Shown: piece by piece, positions 1-8,971 of the stretch
How the letters are laid out: every line of letters starts with the position of its first letter
Position numbering within the stretch: position 1 is the stretch's first letter
Assembly: GCF_014211915.1 (NCBI RefSeq)
Contig: NZ_CP060039.1
Span: 1,488,001-1,552,000, forward strand
DNA length: 64,000 bases
Origin: Burkholderia cenocepacia
Lineage (GTDB): Bacteria > Pseudomonadota > Gammaproteobacteria > Burkholderiales > Burkholderiaceae
Direction of reading: 5' to 3'
Translations under genes and position numbers: made by a program
Notes under the pieces: model-generated
The model's database searches: none
The model's input: only the letters and a program-made list of their open reading frames with translations
What the model was told of the DNA's origin: nothing

Positions 1-1782
1 GACGCCGACCGCGAGGATGTCGATCATCAGCAGATGCAGGATTCGCGAGATCATCGACAACTGCGACTCGCGCATCTCGATGTGGTCGGTCTCGAGCGCG
101 ACGGTCGCGCGCTTCGCGAGCGGCGTGTTGCTCGACGTGATCGCGATCACCTTCGCGCCGGCCTGCATCGCGACGTCGAGCACGCGCAGCAGCTCGGGCG
201 CGCGGCCCGACTTCGACACCGCGACGATCACGTCGCCCTTGCCGAGCAGCGCGGCCGGCGCGGCCTGCATGTACAGGTCGCCGTACGCGATCGTCGGGAT
301 GCCGAAGCGGAAGAACTTGTAGTGCGCGTCCTGCGCGACGATGTTCGAGTTGCCGAGCCCGTAGAACTCGATGCGGCGCGCGCCGTTCAGGATCTCGATC
401 GCGTTCTCGACGTGCTCGAAATTCAGGTGCTCGCGCAGTTGCAGGATCGCGGACACCGTGTTGTCGAGCACCTTCGCGCCGAAGTCGGTGGCCGTATCGC
501 CGAGATGCACCTGGCTGTGGCTCATCGGGATCGTGCCGGTGAGGCCGGTGGCGAGCTTCAGCTTGAAGTCCGACAGCCCCTGGCAGCCGAGCGAACGGCA
601 GAAGCGGATCACGGTCGGCTGGCTCACGTCGGCCTTGCGCGCGATGTCGACGATCGGATCGTTGATGATCGAGCGTGGATGGTTCAGCGCGAGATCGGCG
701 ACGCGGCGCTCGGCCGGCGTCAGCGCGTCGCGCATCTGGCGGATTCGCTCGAACACGGCCGACGACGCACCGCCGGAACGGTTCGACAACTGCTCCGCGA
801 GAATCGCCGATACGCCGAGGAACGCCGGGTATTCGGCGGTGATCAGGTAGGTCGGAATATTCTCGAGATAGTGCGTGAAGCGGCCCTTCGCCTCGAAGCG
901 CGCGCGGAACGACGAGCGCGTGAACAGCTCGCCCAGCTTCAGCGCGACGCCGCCGCCGATGTACACGCCGCCGAGCGCGCCGAGCGTCAGCGCGACGCTG
1001 CCCGCAAACGCGCCGAGAATCCCGCAGAAGCATTCGACCGTTTCGAGCGCGAGCGCGTCGCCGGCATGCGCGCGCTCGACGATCTCGACCGTGTCGACGG
1101 TCGCGGCGACGCGCTTCTTGTCGCGCGCGGCGAGCGCACGATAGATGATTTCCATGCCGGGGCCCGCGCACACGCGTTCGAACGACACGTGCGGAAACTT
1201 CTTGCGCGCGTATTGCAGCACCAGATCCTCGCGCTCGTCCTGCGGCGCGAACGACGCGTGGCCGCCTTCGCTGCCGAGCGCGATCCAGCGGTCGTCGGCC
1301 GGGATCAACCCCGACACGCCGAGCCCGGTACCGGGCCCGAGCAGGCCGATCACGCTGTTCTGGCGACGCGCGCCGCCGCCGACCTGCACGCGCTGGGCAT
1401 CGGTCAGGCCCGGCAGCGCCATCGCGAGCGCGGTGAAGTCGTTGACGACCAGCAGCGTGTCGAAGCCGAGCGCGCGGCGCGTCGCCTCGATCGAGAAGCT
1501 CCAGTCGTGGTTGGTCATCGTGACCTGGTCGCCGTCGACCGGGTTCGCGATCGCGATCGCCGCGTGGTTCACGCGGCTGATCTTCACATCCTTCAGATAC
1601 TTGCGGATCGCGTCGGTGATCGTCGGATAGTCGGCGCCGGGATACACGCGGATCTGCGTGATCTCGCCGGGGCCGGTTTCCAGCGCGAAGCGCGCGTTGG
1701 TGCCGCCGACGTCCGCGAGCAGGCGCGGGCCGTCGGCATGCTGACCCGCGACGACCGCCTTACTTTGCGCACCAGTAGACAT
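1..1782 (-). CDS. glk: Bifunctional glucokinase / RpiR-type regulator HexR (C-terminus cut off by the window)
   Basis: The N-terminal half is a glucokinase (ROK-unlike Glk family) with the phosphate-binding motif [14 protein letters not shown] at about residues 20-33, and it would phosphorylate glucose to glucose-6-phosphate. From about residue 345 the chain becomes an RpiR-type helix-turn-helix ([16 protein letters not shown]) followed by a sugar-phosphate-binding SIS domain ([20 protein letters not shown]). This is the HexR layout, which in relatives senses KDPG. 594 codons lie in the window and the frame is still open at base 1, so the end is missing. The ATG at 1782 lies 23 bases inside pgl, so translation is probably coupled. 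As the last gene of zwf-pgl-glk/hexR, whose promoter carries a HexR-type palindrome, it probably regulates itself. Domain identity is read from motifs; the effector is inferred from the family. Confidence 0.93.
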   Translation of the reverse strand, partial: MSTGAQSKAVVAGQHADGPRLLADVGGTNARFALETGPGEITQIRVYPGADYPTITDAIRKYLKDVKISRVNHAAIAIANPVDGDQVTMTNHDWSFSIEATRRALGFDTLLVVNDFTALAMALPGLTDAQRVQVGGGARRQNSVIGLLGPGTGLGVSGLIPADDRWIALGSEGGHASFAPQDEREDLVLQYARKKFPHVSFERVCAGPGMEIIYRALAARDKKRVAATVDTVEIVERAHAGDALALETVECFCGILGAFAGSVALTLGALGGVYIGGGVALKLGELFTRSSFRARFEAKGRFTHYLENIPTYLITAEYPAFLGVSAILAEQLSNRSGGASSAVFERIRQMRDALTPAERRVADLALNHPRSIINDPIVDIARKADVSQPTVIRFCRSLGCQGLSDFKLKLATGLTGTIPMSHSQVHLGDTATDFGAKVLDNTVSAILQLREHLNFEHVENAIEILNGARRIEFYGLGNSNIVAQDAHYKFFRFGIPTIAYGDLYMQAAPAALLGKGDVIVAVSKSGRAPELLRVLDVAMQAGAKVIAITSSNTPLAKRATVALETDHIEMRESQLSMISRILHLLMIDILAVGV

Positions 1783-2440
1783 CGAGCTGGGTCCCCTTGT
1801 CGTTGGCCAGTTGGGAAATCGCGTTCTTCTGCAGCGACGCGGCCGCGGCGTCGAGCACGTCGCGTTTGCGGGCGCCCGCGATCAGCAGGAACAGCCGGTC
1901 GACGCGCTTGAGCGCATCGAGCGAATAGCTCACGCGTGCATGGGGCGCCGCGCCCGGATGCACGGCGACGAACCGCTCGGACGTCGTGATCGCGTGGTCC
2001 CATTCGGGCGCGTCGGCGAAGATCGACGCGGTGTGGCCGTCCTCGCCCATGCCGAGCACGGCGACGGTCGGCACGCGGTAGTCGGGGTTCGCGTTCAACG
2101 CGGCGACGTGCGCGTCGAGCGTGCTGCGCGTGTCGACGAGCGGCAGGAAGCGGGCAGGGGCCGCCGCGCGCTGCAGCAGCGTGTCGCGCACGAGTTGCGC
2201 GTTGCTGGCCGCGTCGTCGTCCGGCACCCAGCGGTCGTCGACCAGCGTGACGTCGACGCCGGCCCAGCCGAGCGCCGCGTGCGACAGCGTATGCAGGAAC
2301 GGGCGCGGGCTGGTGCCGCCGGACACCGCGAGCGTCGGGCGCGCGGGGCCGGCGAGCGCCGCGCGCAGCGCATCGCCGACGGCGCGCGCGAGCGCTTCGC
2401 TTTGCGCTTCCTGGGTGTCGAAAGCGTGGATCTCGATCAC
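1760..2440 (-). CDS. pgl: 6-phosphogluconolactonase
   Basis: A cytosolic enzyme of 226 residues that hydrolyses 6-phosphogluconolactone to 6-phosphogluconate, the second step of the oxidative pentose phosphate and Entner-Doudoroff routes. The DevB/Pgl family pattern is clear: the sugar-phosphate loop [16 protein letters not shown] near residue 40, [13 protein letters not shown] near 65, and the [12 protein letters not shown] motif near 130. The start is a GTG at 2440, chosen because an excellent GGAGGAGAT ribosome site sits directly before it. It lies 88 bases downstream of zwf and its last 23 bases overlap the start of the glucokinase/HexR gene, so all three should be one transcript. Confidence 0.95.
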   Translation of the reverse strand: MIEIHAFDTQEAQSEALARAVGDALRAALAGPARPTLAVSGGTSPRPFLHTLSHAALGWAGVDVTLVDDRWVPDDDAASNAQLVRDTLLQRAAAPARFLPLVDTRSTLDAHVAALNANPDYRVPTVAVLGMGEDGHTASIFADAPEWDHAITTSERFVAVHPGAAPHARVSYSLDALKRVDRLFLLIAGARKRDVLDAAAASLQKNAISQLANDKGTQLDVYWCAK

Positions 2441-2528
2441 ATCTCCTCCGGACTGCTTTGTCTGTTCAAATCGTACGAATCGTGAAGCACGTTGCCGCGT
2501 ACGGTGGCGTACGCCGCAACGGTTTGCA

Positions 2529-3998
2529 TCAGTTTTCTTCTTCGAGCCAGCAGGTGTCGTGCTGCGCGAGCATCGCGCTCGACGCGGCCGGCCCCCACGT
2601 GCCCGCCGCGTACGGCTTCGGCGGCTTGAGCGTGCGCGCCCATTCGTTCAGGATCGGCTCGACCCATTGCCATGCGGCTTCCTGTTCGTCGCGACGCACG
2701 AACAGGGCGAGCCGGCCGTTGATCACGTCGAGCAGCAGGCGCTGGTACGCCTCCATCTGCCCTTCCTTGAAGAACTGGTCGAACGCGAGGTCGAGGTGCA
2801 CGCTCGCGAGGTTCATTCCTTCGCCCGGCTGTTTCGCGAGGCAGTACAGGCGGATCGTCTCGTTCGGCTGCAGCCGGATCACGAGACGGTTCGAACCGGG
2901 GCGCAGCGCGGTCGGCCCGAGCGCCGAGTGCGGCACCGGGCGGAAGTTGACGACGATCTCCGCGACGCGGTCGGCCAGACGCTTGCCGGTGCGCAGGAAG
3001 AACGGCACGCCGGCCCAGCGCCAGTTCTCGATCTCGACCTTCAGCGCGACGAAGGTTTCGGTCTGGCTGTCGGGCTTCACGCCCGGCTCGGTCGCGTAGG
3101 CCGGCACCTGCGCGCCCTTGATCACGCCCGCATGATACTGGCCGCGCACCGCGACCTTGCCGATGTCGCGCGGATCGATCGGCTTCAGCGCGCGCAGCAC
3201 GCGCAGCTTCTCGTCGCGTACCGAGTCGGAATCCATCGAGTGCGGCGGCTCCATCGCGACGATCGACAGCAACTGCAGCAGGTGGTTCTGCACCATGTCG
3301 CGCAGCGCGCCCGTATTGTCGTAGAAATCGCCGCGCGCCTCGACGCCGAGCTCTTCCGCGATCGTGATCTGGATGCTCTCGACCCATTCGCGGCGCCACA
3401 GCGGCTCGAACAGCGCATTGCCGAAGCGCAGCGCGAGCAGGTTCTGTACCGGCTCCTTGCCGAGGTAGTGGTCGATCCGGTAGATCTGGCCTTCCGCGAA
3501 AATCTCGCCGACCGCGTCATTGATCGCGTTGGACGACTTCAGGTCGTAGCCGAGCGGCTTCTCGAGCACGATGCGCGAGCCTTCGTTCAGGCCGACCGAC
3601 GCGAGCGCCTTGCAGATCGGCACGAACAGCGACGGGCCGGTCGCGAGATAGAACACGCGGATGCCGGGCAGCGATGCGATCGCGTCGCGCAGCACGACGT
3701 AGTCCTCCGCACGGCCGAGATCGAGCTTCACGTACTCGATGCGGTCGAGAAACGACTTCCACGCCGCGTCGTCGAACGCGTTGCCGGCCGCCTTCGCCGC
3801 ATGCGGCTTCACGTGCGTGTCGACCCATTCGAGATAGCCCGCCCGATCCGATTCGTGTCGTGCGACGGCCACGATCCGACCGCCGTCCGCCAGCATGTTC
3901 GCACGGTGCGCTTCGAACAGCGCGGGCAGGATCTTGCGCATCGACAAATCGCCGGTGCCGCCGAAAAGTACGAAGGTAAAGCTGGAATCGGTATGCAT
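2529..3998 (-). CDS. zwf: Glucose-6-phosphate 1-dehydrogenase
   Basis: Oxidises glucose-6-phosphate to 6-phosphogluconolactone with NAD(P)+. The 489-residue length is normal for bacterial Zwf. The nucleotide-binding loop FGGTGDLSMRK is at residues 12-22 and the substrate signature RIDHYLGKEPVQN is near residue 176. The frame is open for 21 more codons upstream, but I chose the ATG at 3998: the protein then begins MHTDSSFTFVLFGGTGDL, the usual distance before the loop, and a GGCGGAGACAC ribosome site precedes it. It is the first gene of zwf-pgl-glk/hexR and diverges from the gts sugar-transport operon across a promoter region with a HexR-type palindrome. Confidence 0.96.
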   Translation of the reverse strand: MHTDSSFTFVLFGGTGDLSMRKILPALFEAHRANMLADGGRIVAVARHESDRAGYLEWVDTHVKPHAAKAAGNAFDDAAWKSFLDRIEYVKLDLGRAEDYVVLRDAIASLPGIRVFYLATGPSLFVPICKALASVGLNEGSRIVLEKPLGYDLKSSNAINDAVGEIFAEGQIYRIDHYLGKEPVQNLLALRFGNALFEPLWRREWVESIQITIAEELGVEARGDFYDNTGALRDMVQNHLLQLLSIVAMEPPHSMDSDSVRDEKLRVLRALKPIDPRDIGKVAVRGQYHAGVIKGAQVPAYATEPGVKPDSQTETFVALKVEIENWRWAGVPFFLRTGKRLADRVAEIVVNFRPVPHSALGPTALRPGSNRLVIRLQPNETIRLYCLAKQPGEGMNLASVHLDLAFDQFFKEGQMEAYQRLLLDVINGRLALFVRRDEQEAAWQWVEPILNEWARTLKPPKPYAAGTWGPAASSAMLAQHDTCWLEEEN

Positions 3999-4054
3999 GT
4001 GTCTCCGCCGTGTTGGGGGTGCTGGAAGCGATCCGTAGTGCGATAAAAATATTT

Positions 4055-4083
4055 TTGACACTGAATTGTAGTTTAACTACAAT
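4055..4083 (+). promoter_or_regulatory. Sigma70-type promoter of the gts sugar ABC operon
   Basis: TTGACA at 4055-4060, exactly 17 bases, then TACAAT at 4078-4083: a perfect -35 and a -10 with one mismatch to TATAAT. It reads toward gtsA and would give a leader of roughly 335 bases. The 17-bp palindrome at 4066-4082 fills the spacer and -10, so a bound repressor would block polymerase. Because the palindrome contains TACAAT on both strands, it also offers a -10 toward zwf on the minus strand, with only a poor -35 (TTGCGG, 16 bases upstream). Confidence 0.75.
4066..4082. promoter_or_regulatory. HexR-type operator palindrome
   Basis: TTGTAGTTTAACTACAA is a palindrome whose arms pair completely around a central T. 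It contains TGTAGTTTAACTACA, which fits the published HexR consensus of gamma-proteobacteria as I remember it (TGTARTWWWAYTACA) and resembles the TTGT...ACAA form reported for Pseudomonas. It sits in the spacer of the gts promoter, between the two divergent operons, one of which ends with the hexR-containing gene. The palindrome is seen directly; the binding protein is inferred from motif and context. Confidence 0.75.
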
Positions 4084-4428
4084 CCGCCGCAAGGGGTAGC
4101 ACCTGGGTGAAGAAAAAAAGAAGTGCGGTCGATGAACTGCGCGAGCTTCGCCTTCGGGAACGCCTTGTGCCGAATGGTATCGGACATTGACGGAGCGCAT
4201 CATCGCGCGCCGTCGCCCCCGGGCTCGCGCCGCGGCATCGCGGTGGGCCAGAAACACAAAGAGGAGACACGCCGTTGAATCTCGATTCACGCTTTCTGTA
4301 AGAGCCCGGCCGGTCATCGGCCCCGTACGCTGCATGCGTCCCGCGGCTCGATTTCCCCGTCGTTTATCAAGAAGCCGGTTCCCCGTCGGGGAACCTCACG
4401 AGTTGATTCAGTCTGGAGGAGATAAGTA
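4084..4428 (+). other. Long leader of the gts operon with a possible mini-ORF and a hairpin
   Basis: About 345 bases without a convincing gene. Two structures stand out. The first is a Shine-Dalgarno-like GAGGAG at 4261-4266, 8 bases before TTG at 4275, which opens an 8-codon frame (MNLDSRFL) ending in TAA at 4299-4301. The second is a perfect 8-bp stem GGTTCCCC/GGGGAACC (4377-4384 / 4388-4395) with a 3-base loop, 20 bases upstream of the gtsA ribosome site. A 48-codon frame from ATG 4133 lacks a ribosome site. Any regulatory role for these is inference. Confidence 0.4.
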
Positions 4429-5676
4429 ATGAAAGTTCGCTCGATCATGGGCGCGCTCTGCGCCGCGGGTCTGATGGCTGGCGCCGTGGCGGCGCAGGCA
4501 GCCGAGAACGTAACCGTGCTGCACTGGTGGACCTCGGGCGGCGAGTCGAAGGCCGTCGGCGTCCTGAAGGACGACCTGCAGAAGCAGGGCTACGTGTGGA
4601 AGGACTTCGCGGTCGCGGGCGGCGCCGGCGCCGCGGCGATGACCGCGCTGAAGACCAAGGTGATCAGCGGCGATTCCCCGTCGGCCGCGCAGATCAAGGG
4701 CCCGCTGATCCAGGACTGGGCCGATCAGGGCGTGCTCGTCAACATCGATTCGGCCGCCGGCGACTGGAAGCAGAACCTGCCGCCGGAAATCGACAAGATC
4801 ATCAAGTACAAGGGCCATACCGTCGCCGCGCCGTTCTCGGTGCACCGCGTCAACTGGCTGTACATCAACAAGGCCGCGCTCGACAAGGTCGGCGCGAAGG
4901 TGCCGACCACCTGGCCCGAATTCTTTGCGGTGGCTGACAAGCTGAAGGCCGCGGGCATCCAGCCGGTCGCGATGGGCGGCCAGCCGTGGCAGGACCTGAC
5001 GCTGTGGGAAGACGTCGTGCTGTCGCAGGGCCCGGCGTTCTACAAGAAGGCGCTGGTCGACCTCGACCAGGCGACGCTGACGTCGCCGCAGATGCTGTCG
5101 GTGTTCGACACGGTGCGCAAGATCCAGGGCTACTTCGACACCGGTCGTAACGGCCGCGACTGGAACCTCGCGACCGCGATGGTCATCAACGGCAAGGCCG
5201 GCATGCAGTTCATGGGCGACTGGGCGAAGGGCGAGTTCGAGAACGCCGGCAAGAAGGCGGGCAAGGACTACGTCTGCGCACCGGTGCCGGGCACCGCGAA
5301 TTCGTACACGTTCAACGTCGATTCGTTCGTGTTCTTCCAGCAGAAGGGCGAGAAGAACGCGACGCCGGGCCAGCTCGCGCTCGCGAAGACGATCATGACG
5401 CCGGAGTTCCAGGAGCAGTTCAGCCTGCTGAAGGGCTCGGTGCCCGTGCGTCTCGGCGTGAAGATGGACAAGTTCGACGACTGCGCGAAGAAGTCGTATG
5501 CCGACGAGCAGACCGCGATCAAGTCGGGCGGCTTCGTGCCGTCGCTCGCGCACGGCATGGCGCAAGGCGACGCGACCGCCGGCGCGATCACCGACGTCGT
5601 GACGAAGTTCATGAACTCGCAGCAGGATTCGAAGAGCGCGGTCGCCGCGCTCGCGAAGGCCGCGAAGGTCAAGTAA
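4429..5676 (+). CDS. gtsA: Sugar (glucose/mannose type) ABC transporter, periplasmic binding protein
   Basis: Exported solute-binding protein of 415 residues that should capture a monosaccharide, probably glucose, and deliver it to GtsBC. A Sec signal peptide (MKVRSIMGALCAAGLMAG, then AVAAQAA before AENVTVLHWW) gives a mature start near residue 25. The sequence VTVLHWWTSGGESKAVGVLK and the two-lobed extracellular-family-1 pattern match the Pseudomonas GtsA group. A strong GGAGGA site at 4415-4420, 8 bases before the ATG, fixes the start. A terminator-like hairpin directly follows the gene, so this protein may be made in excess of the permeases. The divergent zwf-pgl-glk/hexR operon supports glucose as substrate; this is inferred, not proven. 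Confidence 0.92.
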   Translation: MKVRSIMGALCAAGLMAGAVAAQAAENVTVLHWWTSGGESKAVGVLKDDLQKQGYVWKDFAVAGGAGAAAMTALKTKVISGDSPSAAQIKGPLIQDWADQGVLVNIDSAAGDWKQNLPPEIDKIIKYKGHTVAAPFSVHRVNWLYINKAALDKVGAKVPTTWPEFFAVADKLKAAGIQPVAMGGQPWQDLTLWEDVVLSQGPAFYKKALVDLDQATLTSPQMLSVFDTVRKIQGYFDTGRNGRDWNLATAMVINGKAGMQFMGDWAKGEFENAGKKAGKDYVCAPVPGTANSYTFNVDSFVFFQQKGEKNATPGQLALAKTIMTPEFQEQFSLLKGSVPVRLGVKMDKFDDCAKKSYADEQTAIKSGGFVPSLAHGMAQGDATAGAITDVVTKFMNSQQDSKSAVAALAKAAKVK

Positions 5677-5687
5677 CGCGCGCCAGG

Positions 5688-5724
5688 CGCCCGGCCGGAC
5701 ACGCTTCATCGGCCGGGCGTTTTT
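5688..5724 (+). terminator. Intra-operon Rho-independent terminator or attenuator after gtsA
   Basis: A perfect 10-bp stem CGCCCGGCCG (5688-5697) / CGGCCGGGCG (5710-5719) with a 12-base loop, followed by five T (5720-5724). It lies between gtsA and gtsB and would cut down read-through into the permease genes. Confidence 0.8.
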
Positions 5725-5814
5725 GCATGTGCAGCAAACGGGCTCGCCCGCGGGCCCGTGTCGTACCCGGCGCCGGCCCGGCCTGCGTCGCCCTCGTTCC
5801 AGGAGTCGAATCAA

Positions 5815-6753
5815 GTGGCTGCCCCTCTTAGCGGAAACGGATCCGGCGCTGCCGCCGCACGGCGTACGTCGCCGATGTCGGCCTTCGCCGATCGCTGGAT
5901 CCCGAAGCTCGTGCTCGCGCCGAGCGTCGCGATCGCCGTGGTGTTCATCTACGGCTTCATCCTGATTACCGGCTATCTGTCGCTGACCCGCTCGCGGCTG
6001 TTGCCCAACTACGAATTCGACGGCTTCGGCCGTTACACGGACCTGTTCCAGAACGACGTGTGGTGGACCTCCGCCGCGAACCTCGGCTGGTTCGGGATTC
6101 CGTTCATCGCGATCTGCGTCGGCCTCGGGCTGTTCCTCGCGATCCTGCTCGACCAGCGGATTCGCAACGAAGGCGCGCTGCGCGCGATCTTCCTGTACCC
6201 GATGGCGCTGTCGTTCATCGTCACCGGCACCGCGTGGCAATGGATCCTGAACCCGGGCCTCGGCCTCGAGAAGGTGATGCACGACTGGGGCTGGACGAGC
6301 TTCTCGTTCGGCTGGCTCGACGATCCGGACAAGGCGATCTTCTGCGTGGTGATCGCGGCCGTGTGGCAGTCGACCGGCTTCGTGATGGCGCTGTTTCTCG
6401 CGGGGCTGCGCGGTGTCGACGGCGAGATCTTCAAGGCCGCGCAGGTCGACGGCGCGACGCTGCCGACCATCTACCGCAAGATCGTGATCCCGAGCATGCG
6501 CCCGGTGTTCTTCTCGGTGCTGCTGATCCTCTGCCACATCACGATCAAGACCTTCGACCTCGTCGTCGCGCTGACCGCGGGCGGCCCGGGCACGTCGTCG
6601 TCGTTGCCGGCCATGTTCATGTACACGTTTTCGTTCAACCGCGGCCAGCTCGGGCTCGGCGCGGCGTCCTCGGTGATGATGCTCGCGACCGTGGTCGCGG
6701 TGCTGGTGCCGCTGATGTATATGGAATCGAGGAGCACCCGCAATGCAGCCTAA
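5815..6753 (+). CDS. gtsB: Sugar ABC transporter permease 1
   Basis: Inner-membrane permease of the MalF/UgpA type with about six hydrophobic segments, starting with KLVLAPSVAIAVVFIYGFIL near residue 32. The cytoplasmic coupling loop (EAA loop) that docks on the ATPase is at about residues 204-222 (EIFKAAQVDGATLPTIYRK). I chose the GTG at 5815 (312 residues) because AGGAG at 5801-5805 precedes it; the frame is open upstream to a GTG at 5758. The stop overlaps the gtsC start by 11 bases, so the two permease halves are translationally coupled. Confidence 0.88.
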   Translation: MAAPLSGNGSGAAAARRTSPMSAFADRWIPKLVLAPSVAIAVVFIYGFILITGYLSLTRSRLLPNYEFDGFGRYTDLFQNDVWWTSAANLGWFGIPFIAICVGLGLFLAILLDQRIRNEGALRAIFLYPMALSFIVTGTAWQWILNPGLGLEKVMHDWGWTSFSFGWLDDPDKAIFCVVIAAVWQSTGFVMALFLAGLRGVDGEIFKAAQVDGATLPTIYRKIVIPSMRPVFFSVLLILCHITIKTFDLVVALTAGGPGTSSSLPAMFMYTFSFNRGQLGLGAASSVMMLATVVAVLVPLMYMESRSTRNAA

Positions 6754-7600
6754 GATGACGATCAGCCGGGCAGTGATCTATGCGGCACTGATCCTGTTCG
6801 CGCTGTATTTCCTGTTCCCGATCTACGTGATGCTGTCGACGTCGTTCAAGGACCTCGACCAGCTGCGCACCGGCAACCTGCTGACGCCGCCCACCACGTG
6901 GACCGTCGATCCGTGGGTGAAGGCCTGGAGCGGCGCCTGTACCGGCGTGCGCTGCGACGGGATGAAGCCGTTCTTCCTGAACTCGCTGCAGATGGTGATT
7001 CCGGCCGTGCTGATCTCGTCGCTGATCGGCGCGTTCAACGGCTATGTGCTCACGCACTGGCGCTTTCGCGGCGCGGACGCGCTGTTCACGATGATGCTGG
7101 TCGGCTGCTTCATCCCGTTCCAGGTGATCCTGCTGCCGATGGCGCGCCTGCAGGGGATGCTCGGCCTCGCCAACACCATTCCGGGCCTCGTGTTCGTGCA
7201 CGTCGTGTACGGCATCGCGTTCACGACGATGTTCTTCCGCAACTTCTACGTGAGCGTGCCGGCCGAACTCGTGAAGGCCGCGCGCATCGACGGCGCGGGC
7301 TTCTTCACGATCTTCACGAAGATCCTGCTGCCGGTGTCGCTGCCGATCTTCATGGTGTGCCTGATCTGGCAATTCACGCAGATCTGGAACGACTTCCTGT
7401 TCGGGATCGTGTTCTCCGGCGTCGACTCGATGCCGATCACGGTCGCGCTGAACAACCTCGTCAACACGTCGACGGGCGTGAAGGAATACAACGTCGACAT
7501 GGCCGGCGCGATCATCGCCGCGCTGCCGACGCTGCTCGTCTACATCGTCGCCGGCCGCTATTTCGTGCGCGGGCTGACGGCAGGCGCGGTGAAGGGGTAA
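6743..7600 (+). CDS. gtsC: Sugar ABC transporter permease 2
   Basis: MalG/UgpE-type inner-membrane permease of 285 residues. It has an N-terminal helix (AVIYAALILFALYFLFPIYV) followed by the periplasmic loop typical of this family and about five further helices. The EAA-type coupling loop is ELVKAARIDGAGFFTIFTKI near residue 175. It overlaps gtsB by 11 bases and should form the heterodimeric channel with it. The cysteine pair in the periplasmic loop (ACTGVRC) is worth noting as a possible disulfide. Confidence 0.9.
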   Translation: MQPKMTISRAVIYAALILFALYFLFPIYVMLSTSFKDLDQLRTGNLLTPPTTWTVDPWVKAWSGACTGVRCDGMKPFFLNSLQMVIPAVLISSLIGAFNGYVLTHWRFRGADALFTMMLVGCFIPFQVILLPMARLQGMLGLANTIPGLVFVHVVYGIAFTTMFFRNFYVSVPAELVKAARIDGAGFFTIFTKILLPVSLPIFMVCLIWQFTQIWNDFLFGIVFSGVDSMPITVALNNLVNTSTGVKEYNVDMAGAIIAALPTLLVYIVAGRYFVRGLTAGAVKG

Positions 7601-7712
7601 GCGCGGCTTCATCCGATACGACGAACCGGCCGCGCACCACGCGCGGCGCATCGAAACGAACCCGACGCGGCGCCCGAGTGCGCCGCGCGAGACGAGACAG
7701 AGGATTCACAGC

Positions 7713-8831
7713 ATGGCAAGCCTTTCCATCCGTGACGTGTACAAGACCTACCCGAACGGGGTGCCGGTCCTGAAGGGTGTCGACATCGAGATCGAGGACG
7801 GACAGTTCCTGATCCTGGTCGGCGGCTCGGGCTGCGGGAAATCGACGCTGCTCAACATGATCGCCGGGCTCGAGACGGTCACGAGCGGCGAGATCTGCAT
7901 CGACGGCAAGGTCGTCAACGACCTGTCGCCCAAGGATCGCGACATCGCGATGGTGTTCCAGTCGTACGCGCTGTATCCGTCGATGACGGTGCGCGAGAAC
8001 ATCTCGTTCGGGCTGAACATCCGGAAGGTGCCGAAGAGCGAGCAGCAGCAGATCGTCGACCGCGTGTCGGCGATGCTGCAGATCCAGCACCTGCTCGACC
8101 GCAAGCCGGGCCAACTGTCGGGCGGCCAGCGGCAGCGCGTCGCGATGGGCCGCGCGCTCGCACGCGATCCGTCGCTGTTCCTGTTCGACGAACCGCTGTC
8201 GAACCTCGACGCGAAGCTGCGCATCGAGATGCGCGCGGAAATCAAGCTGCTGCACCAGCGTCTCGGCACGACGATCGTCTACGTGACGCATGACCAGATC
8301 GAGGCGATGACGCTCGGCGACCGGATCGCGGTGATGAAGGACGGCGTGGTCCAGCAGTTCGGCGCGCCGCAGGACATCTACGATTCGCCGTCGAACCTGT
8401 TCGTCGCGGGCTTCATCGGCGCGCCGCCGATGAACTTCATCAACGGCAAGCTGGTCGAGCAGGGCGGCGGAATCGCGCTCGAGATCGACACGGGCCTCGC
8501 GCGCAGCGCGCTGATCCTGCCGTTCGACGCGGCGAAGCTGAAGTCGCACGTCGGCCGCGAGGTGATCCTGGGCCTGCGTCCGGAGCGCATCACCGACGCG
8601 CGCAACGCGCACAACGGCGAGGCGTCGAACCTGCAGCCGATCGACGTGCGCGTCGACGTGACCGAGCCGACCGGGCCGGACACGCACGTGTTCGCGCAGG
8701 TGAACGGCAAGCGGATCGTGAGCCGCGTGCATCCGGCCGCGAACCCGCAGCCGGGGCAGACGCAGTCGCTGCTGTTCGACGTGTCGAAGGCCGTGCTGTT
8801 CGATCCGGCGTCGGAAGAGCGGATCGCGTGA
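7713..8831 (+). CDS. gtsD: Sugar ABC transporter ATP-binding protein (MalK/UgpC type)
   Basis: Cytoplasmic ATPase of 372 residues that powers the GtsBC channel. Walker A GGSGCGKST is at residues 37-45, the Q-loop is in MVFQSYALYP near 84, the ABC signature LSGGQ is near 135, and Walker B is in LFLFDEPLSNLD, followed by the switch histidine in YVTHDQ. The C-terminal region of about 130 residues is the regulatory OB/TOBE domain of the MalK group, so inducer-exclusion control is possible. An AGAGGA site precedes the ATG. The gap of 112 bases from gtsC is longer than elsewhere in the operon, but no terminator was seen there. Confidence 0.93.
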   Translation: MASLSIRDVYKTYPNGVPVLKGVDIEIEDGQFLILVGGSGCGKSTLLNMIAGLETVTSGEICIDGKVVNDLSPKDRDIAMVFQSYALYPSMTVRENISFGLNIRKVPKSEQQQIVDRVSAMLQIQHLLDRKPGQLSGGQRQRVAMGRALARDPSLFLFDEPLSNLDAKLRIEMRAEIKLLHQRLGTTIVYVTHDQIEAMTLGDRIAVMKDGVVQQFGAPQDIYDSPSNLFVAGFIGAPPMNFINGKLVEQGGGIALEIDTGLARSALILPFDAAKLKSHVGREVILGLRPERITDARNAHNGEASNLQPIDVRVDVTEPTGPDTHVFAQVNGKRIVSRVHPAANPQPGQTQSLLFDVSKAVLFDPASEERIA

Positions 8832-8971
8832 GGTAAGTGGGATCGAGGAATCGGACGCGTCCGGATCATCGTTCGATCCGGATGCCGTCGGTTGCCGCGA
8901 TTCATGGACATGGCGAATTTGTCCGAGCATCTGCCGTGGCCCGTGCGCGTCGTGATAGCCGACGGAGGCAA

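Noticed and set aside
34..1911. A 625-codon plus-strand frame over the glucokinase/HexR and pgl genes
   Set aside because: Arg/Ala/Asp-rich shadow of the minus-strand genes; no family and no ribosome site.
4187..4429. 80-codon frame running into the gtsA start
   Set aside because: Arg/Pro-rich, passes through the hairpin and ribosome site; no family.
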